Shown: positions 28,613-33,938 of the stretch, piece after piece
How positions within the stretch are numbered: the stretch's first letter is position 1
Layout: every line of letters starts with the position of its first letter
Assembly (NCBI GenBank): GCA_029204225.1
Contig: CM055092.1
Span: 77,084,179 to 77,118,116, forward strand
DNA length: 33,938 nt
Direction: 5' to 3'
Origin: Diphasiastrum complanatum
Lineage: Eukaryota; Streptophyta; Lycopodiopsida; Lycopodiales; Lycopodiaceae
Made by a program: the position numbers and the translations under genes
The notes under the pieces: model-generated
The model's database searches: none
Told to the model about the DNA's origin: nothing
The model's input: only the letters and a program-made list of their open reading frames with translations

Positions 28613-29762
28613 ATGTCTTCAAGTGGTAGGTCAAGTGGAAGGTCAAGTGGGAGACATCTAGGAGAAGAGCTCGTGAGGAGCCCAAAGAATATAATCAAGA
28701 GTGGTTTGAGAATCTGTCTCCTCAACAAAGAGATAGAATAAAAAATCTTGCGTTATCTTCTTCGGGTGAATCATCCGAGAGAAGAGCTTTCAAAGATGCC
28801 CCTTCCCAGGAATTGTGTAGTGTGTATTATGATCTTAATCCACGTGGTGGAGTTATAAAAAATACACGTGGCAATGTAGTTCATGACCGTTTGCATGATT
28901 TTGTTGCTTTATATTTTGGTAAAGATTACATGATTGATTGGTCCTCCCAATCGCTTGAAGACAAAAATAAAATAATAGAGACTTTATATTCTGAATTTAC
29001 TCAATCCCATGTTTTTAGTAGGACTTGGGCCTTGAATTCAATGTGCCTTTGGATTCAAAACAAAAGGCAATTGATGAGAAGAGCCACGAGGAATCCCAAG
29101 AATCTCACAAAGCCTGGATGGTGTTCCAAAAGGGATTGGAGGAAGGTGAAAGGGGAATTGTTGCAAAACAATCCCCAAAAGTATGAACAACAACGTAGGG
29201 CCGCCGCCGAAAAGCTCTTAAAACATGGCCAAAGTCACTTGGGATCGGGAGGAAGGGGCAATCTAGAGGCCCAATTTGTAAGTGGAATATTTTTTACTAT
29301 GATTCTATTTTTGTAGTGAGATTGTTAATGTTTTTTATTGCTAAATTATATTGTATTGCTAAACTATGTTTTTTTGTTGAATGTAGGTTAGTGATTTTGG
29401 AAGACACGTGACTGCCGCGGAGTACAAACAAGGCTACGATCATGGATATGCCGGTCTTAAGGCTTTTATGAAATCCCATGGATTGTTTCCAATTGTAAAC
29501 TCTTAACCTTTATTGTTTTGTGATTGTTTACTTTGTGGTTTACAAGTAAGTTTAATCTCAATTCAATTAAATCTTTGATTCTATTTTGTAGAGAGGCTCT
29601 ACAACTTCAAGCATTCGTGATGTGAAAGAAAATGTGGAAAATTTTGAAGAGCAAATTGTGGAAGAGAACGTGAGTGGGAGCGAAGGGGAGTTTGAAGATG
29701 TGGACACCAACATACACCTACAAGACGAAGGAGGCAAGGATGGAGGACGTGATGATGAGTAG
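28613..29762 (+). CDS. plant transposase-associated protein (Transposase_24/Ptta-En-Spm-like), three exons
   Basis: Exons 28613-29277, 29387-29494 and 29592-29762. The introns (109 and 97 bp) have GT...AG ends and join in phase 0; the reading frame is continuous through both. ATG at 28613 begins MSSSGRSSGRSSGR, then one base appears to be missing near 28655 before the main frame (REEPKEYNQEWFENLSPQQ), unless an unseen 5' exon exists. The core has YYDLNPRGGVIKNTRGN and ALNSMCLWIQNKRQLMRRAT. It then has WCSKRDWRKVKGELLQNN and AAAEKLLKHGQSHLGSGGRG, matching the DW..E..NR..H..GS pattern of Transposase_24 proteins. The third exon ends in an acidic tail (SEGEFEDVDTN, GGRDDE). Length is about 314 residues. 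Its likely role is DNA binding for a CACTA-type element. The catalytic transposase itself is absent. Family assignment is from recalled pattern only. Confidence 0.65.
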
Positions 29763-30570
29763 AAGTTTTTAAACTAAATGTAAGACTTTGTAGAAGGCAA
29801 TGTAGGAAGGGGAAATTTATTCTCTCATCAATGTATTTTTTTTAAATCAATCAATATAATGTTTTGGCATCACATCATTCTTGCAAAAATTTTGAATGCA
29901 TATATTTTTAATTCATGAATGCAAATGTATAGTCTATTGAATGCACATCTATTGAATGCAAATGTATCTATTGATGTATTCAATGCAATGTATAGTCTAT
30001 TTAATGCACATCTATGGAATGCAAATGTAGCTATTGATGAATTCAATGCAATGTATCTATTTTAGCATATGATTTGCATGCTAGGATACACAACAGAAAG
30101 TAATGGAAAGCACAATGGAAAGTAATGGAAACCACAATATAATGCATCAATAGATAACACATTAACTTATCAACTAAATATCAAATGAATCAAAATAAAT
30201 GTGAATTTACCTTTACTATTTTATCTCCATTGTTTTGCAATTTTTGTTTTTCCTTTTGCATGCACTTGGTCTTTCAATCCTTTGTAATAAAAGCTCTTTT
30301 TTCATTTTTCATATCCAAGCCTACATCACAAACAAAAAAGATCTTAAAACTTATGATCACAAAACACATACTAATAACATCCATCAATGAACTAAAAATC
30401 CTAACCATTATCAGTCTTCTCACTCACATTCATCCCCATCTCATTCTCACTCCCATCTATACTCTCTTTTTCTCTCTCTCACACAACAGAAAAAAGGAAG
30501 TCACCTTTAGTTTAGGAGCGAACCACATTTTGGTTCATGCCAAATGTTTTTTTTTTGGTCAAAAAAATTT
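29763..30570. other. 3' flank of the transposase-associated gene, no further gene
   Basis: AT-rich. It includes a tandem repeat (below), a short GGAAAGTAATGGAAA-type duplication near 30095-30135, and a CT-rich run near 30420-30485. A 163-codon frame at 30185 has biased composition and no domain, and I do not believe it. Confidence 0.5.
29931..30056 (+). repeat. 63-bp tandem duplication
   Basis: The unit AGTCTATTGAATGCACATCT... is repeated at 29931-29993 and 29994-30056 with a handful of changes. Shorter TGAATGCAAATGTA words occur within and just before it. Confidence 0.85.
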
Positions 30571-31055
30571 GCATGGATTATCCACGCAAAATCCAGAAAC
30601 TTATTTGCGTGGATATAAAAAAAAATCTTTCCACACGGTATCCACGGCCCCAGCTCTTTGGATTTTGCGTGGATAAATTTTTTTTCTCGTGGATTATCCA
30701 CACGTGGATAGAAATCCATGCGATATCCACACGAAAGCCGAGACTTTTTTTTTTTAAATTTTTTTTACTATGACATGGATTATCCACGTGAAATTAGAAT
30801 TCCAATTCCCGGCTCCAGGTGTCGGAGGTTTGCCCGGCTGCCGGTTGTCGGAGTTGGCGTGGATGATCCACATGTGGATAGTCCACGCAGTTTGAATTTC
30901 ACGACATCCGCCCAATCTGTTGCCAGAAATGACACTTGCGTGGCACATCCACGCGTGGATAATCCACATGCTCGTTTTTACACGTATATCCACGGCTATA
31001 TCCATGCAAAAAAAAATTTTGCCCGCGCGTCCTCCTTTGTATTGTGCGTGGATAT
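30571..31055. repeat. cluster of GTGGAT/ATCCAC palindromic half-sites
   Basis: About 23 half-sites in about 485 bp, mostly with the core CGTGGAT or ATCCACG. Many are paired as palindromes: 30571-30587, 30687-30700, 30774-30790, 30857-30872 and 30953-30967. Between them are poly-T/poly-A runs. Frames read here encode repeated WIIH-like or DYPR-like strings on both strands, which are shadows of the motif. Confidence 0.85.
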
Positions 31056-31115
31056 TGCTACATGTGTTCTTGTGGAAGTTGACGACTTATCCTGGATGGT
31101 TTTCATGTCGTCCTT

Positions 31116-31952
31116 TCATTTGGATCGTCGTTTATTTCTTTTATCTCCTTTATCAGCTTTTGATTCCGATGAGTCACTACATTCGGACTCCGAGCTTGAA
31201 GAACTGGTACTTGAATCAGAATCAGAATCATCTTTGCTGTCACTAGAATCAGTTTTAGACTTACGAGATCTTTTAGTTGAGCGTTGTTTTCGTGCTAGTT
31301 TCGAGGTCTCAAAGTTTTCAGCACTAGCTATTACTGCTGCTAAGGAGGTCATGTCCCCTTGTTTACAATATTGATCAATCTTTGGTGGTAAATCAGTCAA
31401 AAACAATTCTATCTGCATATCAACAAGATATACACCGGTTAGTTTTCTTATAAGATTCTTAACCTTTCGTGTATATTTTCGAAGAGATTCTTTAGTCTTC
31501 TTCTGAACATTGTTCAGATGTCCGAGAATTCTAGATTTATAATCGATTTCTCTGAACTGGTTCAGAAACACATCTTTCAGTAGTAACCAAGTTCCTACAC
31601 GGCCTGCTTCAACTTGACTGTACCATATGCATGCTTGCTTTCTCAGCAGACCATGAAAAATTTGCAGTTTGTCTAAGTTAATTCCTTCGTTATTTGCATT
31701 AGCGATTGACTCAAATTGCGAGACATAGCTATCTACATCATCTGAAGTAGTCCCTTTAAAATAATCGTACTTAATTTTTGAGATAGAAGTGAAACGTGCA
31801 GCAGGACCCTCCATATCGAAGCTAATTAGGAGTTCAAGTAACTGGACAGTGATCTCATCAAGATTTTTTCGACTCACACTCTCAATCTATCTTCGTAAAA
31901 ATTCATCTCTAAGCTTACGATATCGTTCTAATCGAGATTCTTTATCTGACAT
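31116..31952 (-). pseudogene. gypsy gag
   Basis: The ATG at 31952 gives MSDKESRLERYRKLRDEF, with a TAG after 21 codons at 31887-31889. From there 253 codons are open to the TGA at 31116. The central capsid-type domain includes KYDYFKGTTSDDVDSYVSQF, WLLLKDVFLNQFREIDY and ESLRKYTRKVKNLIRKL. The end is Ser/Asp-rich then basic (SDSKDDSDSDSSTSSSSS, KGDKRNKRRSK). No zinc knuckle is seen before the stop. The first in-frame stop is at a plausible Gln position. It is the best preserved gene of this gypsy element. Confidence 0.88.
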
Positions 31953-32184
31953 ACACTAGAAATGGAGCCTCTTTCAAATACATAAACTCTTCTCTCTCGA
32001 TGGTTGAGACTGAAGTGTGAGATCAATATATGTTCTACGGGCCGAACAAACACACCTCCAAAACTATAGTGCGTCGCTCCCGTGAAAAGGTCTAGTTAAC
32101 AATTAAATTGAGTATATGTTCAATTATACCATAAGAGGTATATTTAACTAAGAGTTAAAATTACTCTAGTTTAACATGTCAATT
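31953..32184 (-). other. gypsy 5' leader between LTR and gag
   Basis: No gene. On the minus strand the sequence after the LTR end is AATTGACATGTTAAAC. It does not match the usual tRNA-iMet complement, so the primer-binding site is either unusual or lost. Confidence 0.5.
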
Positions 32185-32413
32185 CATATAGAGTCGTTTT
32201 GCATGGATGACCTAATAAAAGCTATCCAAAGCAATGTCTTCCCTTTTAAAGGTCTCGTCCTTAAATACAAGGCAAGTACTTAGGAGATACATTCTCGAAA
32301 AATGACTTAGGCCTCTTCATGATTTATATTTATCCAGCTCATATCTTCATTTTTGAGTACATCATGCCATATTTAGGTTGATATTCAATATTTAACAATT
32401 TCGTGGCATCACA
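32185..32413 (-). repeat. gypsy 5' LTR (229 bp)
   Basis: The minus strand starts TGTGATGCCACGAAATTG at 32413. It is equal in length to 23189-23417, with 16 differences counted by eye. Confidence 0.9.
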
Positions 32414-32755
32414 CGCACAACAAAATGGAGTGGCCGAGAGGAAGAATATGACTTTATGTGAAAGTGCCAAAGCCATGAGGTTAGGTGCTAACCTTGATAA
32501 GCCAAATTGGGATCAAACTTTGTTGTGTGCTAATTTCTTTGCAATAGGTGGCCGAGTGCTATTTTGGATGGAAGGACATCTTTTGAGATGATATTCAAGA
32601 GGAGGCCGAGTGTCAACTGTCTTAAGACTTTTGGATGCACATGCTATGTCAACATAACTCTTAATGATAGGACCAAGGAGGATCCATCTTTAAAGAAAGG
32701 TATATTTGTTGGATATAGTGAGCCATGTGTATATATCCAACATCTTATTCAGTCA
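32414..32755 (+). pseudogene. plus-strand copia integrase, C-terminal half
   Basis: SHAQQNGVAERKNMTLCESA contains the third catalytic Glu region. After a frame change it continues GRTSFEMIFKRRPSVNCLKT, FGCTCYVNITLNDRT and KKGIFVGYSEP, the conserved end of the copia integrase. It is the partner of 22716-23188, but about 36 codons expected between the halves are missing. Similarity ends near 32740. Confidence 0.85.
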
Positions 32756-33938
32756 TGAATAGATATACTCTGAATGTAGATAGAGTCGTATTCTTCTTGA
32801 AATAATACTATGTGATAACAGAGAGAAAGGACAAAACAATTGCGCTTTGGATGTTCGATTGATATGCTAGATGAATTGTTGAGCTAACCGAGCAACTGAT
32901 AAGTTGTTGGACATATACACATGGCTAACTAATTAAAAGAATTCTTAGTTTGTATTTTACAAATAGGATTAAGGCACTATGTGCTATTAGTGGTCGCTTT
33001 TGGACAATATCTGGTTCCGTTAGAGATTGTGTCCAGACGTGATGAAGGTATTGTTGAGCCGCCGAAAGTTCGAGTCAACTATTTGAGTCGATAGTGACAT
33101 ACGACTAGTCGGTGAAGCCAAATAGTTAGTGTCGACTGGTGGCCAAATAGCCGAACGGTGAATGGTGACAAAATAATCGATGTCGGCTGACTTGACAGAA
33201 CATTGTCACCGATTCCTTTGTATTTCTGCAGACTGTTAGAAAACAAGTTTTTTTCTACAAATTGTGCAATTGTACAAATATTTACATACAACAAATGAAT
33301 GAATCTAGATTAGTAGTGAGATAAGAAGAGGATAGAAATCCAACATCCACAAGCAAACAACCTAATTTACGGTGGCCGATGATCCTAGGAGCCTTGACAC
33401 CTATGGGATAACTTGTGACAGCCTCCAAAAATTCACCATTGCCTCTAAAAATCACAAAGCGGACATAGTTAGATTGAGTGGTCACTATGCACATTGGTTA
33501 AGAGAATGTTTGTTATTGCCATGGGGGCGACCAAATTATAGCTGAAGCAGTGCTGGTGCAACTCAATGAGCTACTGGAAGCCGGGTTCGATGTTGTGCTT
33601 TATCTCAAGTACGAGACATGTCAACTATAGAGCATAAGACCTTGAATGAGATGTTTCAACACAAATTTCTAGAGGGCACTGATCCAATGTTCATAGATGA
33701 TATCAAATCACTAATTTATGGATGAATCAAAATTTCTCTAGCCTGAGCTAAAGCTTGTAAGCAAGCCTAGAGATGACAGATATAACTACCGCTCCTCACA
33801 TCACCAAGACATTATCTAGACACGACATGAATTGTACATAGGCCAGTCAACATGCATCCATATCATATACATTATGCATTGACTTGATGGATGGCGGGTA
33901 TCAATGACACCTGGAAAGCATGCATGATTGAATAGGAG
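32756..33938. other. no assignable gene; repeat-like DNA
   Basis: I see no recognisable domain. Around 33040-33200 the sequence is rich in GTCGA and CCAAATAG words. A 70-codon minus-strand frame at 33282-33494 (includes RFVIFRGNGEFLEAVTSYP) looks protein-like, but I cannot assign it. The last 400 bp show only short frames. Confidence 0.35.

Larger units (their letters stand above)
28256..31055 (+). mobile_element. probable DNA transposon (CACTA/En-Spm-like), boundaries approximate
   Basis: A transposase-associated gene lies between a 17-bp palindrome GCGTGGATAATCCACGC on the left (28256-28272) and a cluster of the same motif on the right (30571-31055). Repeated subterminal motifs in both orientations are typical of CACTA and some other plant DNA transposons, where they bind a transposon-encoded protein. 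The segment sits between gypsy RNase H and gypsy gag. I found no clear CACTA termini or target duplication, so the edges and class are inference. Confidence 0.55.

Noticed and set aside
30571-31055. CRISPR array
   Set aside because: The repeats are short palindromic half-sites with irregular spacing and variable flanks in a plant-type sequence. There are no unique spacers of constant length and no cas genes.
30185-31374. Plus- and minus-strand frames up to 218 codons in the palindrome cluster
   Set aside because: They consist of translated GTGGAT/ATCCAC motifs and the antisense of gypsy gag; both strands are open because of the palindromes.
33282-33494. Host gene exon on the minus strand
   Set aside because: The 70-codon frame looks protein-like, but I recognise no family and see no splice context. 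It is mentioned only under the unassigned stretch.

Overview
This window looks like transposon-filled intergenic DNA from a large plant nuclear genome. The evidence is spliceosomal introns with GT...AG ends, Ty1/copia and Ty3/gypsy polyproteins, primer-binding sites complementary to plant initiator tRNA-Met, a hAT element, a plant-type transposase-associated gene, and long TC microsatellites. I cannot name the species, and I found no intact conserved host gene.

Layout, left to right. About 1171-4094: a non-coding minus-strand LTR element. 4814-8338: a decayed plus-strand Ty3/gypsy gag-protease-RT-RNase H, split twice. At 5843-6236 it holds a 394-bp miniature LTR element (TRIM) whose 144-bp LTRs each contain a tRNA-like sequence with Pol III A and B boxes. 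At 7321-8038 it holds a 718-bp non-autonomous hAT element with a perfect 8-bp target duplication. 8339-9705: mixed sequence with an exon-like fragment of a possible organelle-targeted protein. 9776-10312: a minus-strand coiled-coil ORF remnant. 10313-21456: a minus-strand copia element, split at 11167-17578 by an LTR element with no recognisable coding capacity (LARD-like, TSD GGTTG). The copia LTR at 20605-21456 has a PBS on one side and a polypurine tract on the other, so it is shared with a second copia internal region (21457-22714). 22716-23188 and 32414-32755: two halves of a plus-strand copia integrase, separated by a minus-strand gypsy element (23189-32413). That gypsy has 229-bp LTRs, gag, RNase H and integrase, plus an extra coiled-coil ORF between integrase and the 3' LTR. 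Inside it, about 28256-31055 is a DNA-transposon-like segment with a three-exon transposase-associated gene and a dense cluster of GTGGAT/ATCCAC palindromes. 32756-33938 is unassigned.

The window is a stack of nested insertions. In three cases (TRIM, hAT, LARD) the target duplication is visible and the host element's reading frame resumes across the insertion, so the boundaries are firm. Most in-frame stops in the old elements are TAG, TAA or TGA where glutamine, tryptophan or arginine codons are expected, which fits cytosine-methylation decay. The most unusual object is the TRIM with a tRNA-like module in its LTRs. It is architecturally analogous to Cassandra elements, which carry 5S rRNA sequence in theirs.
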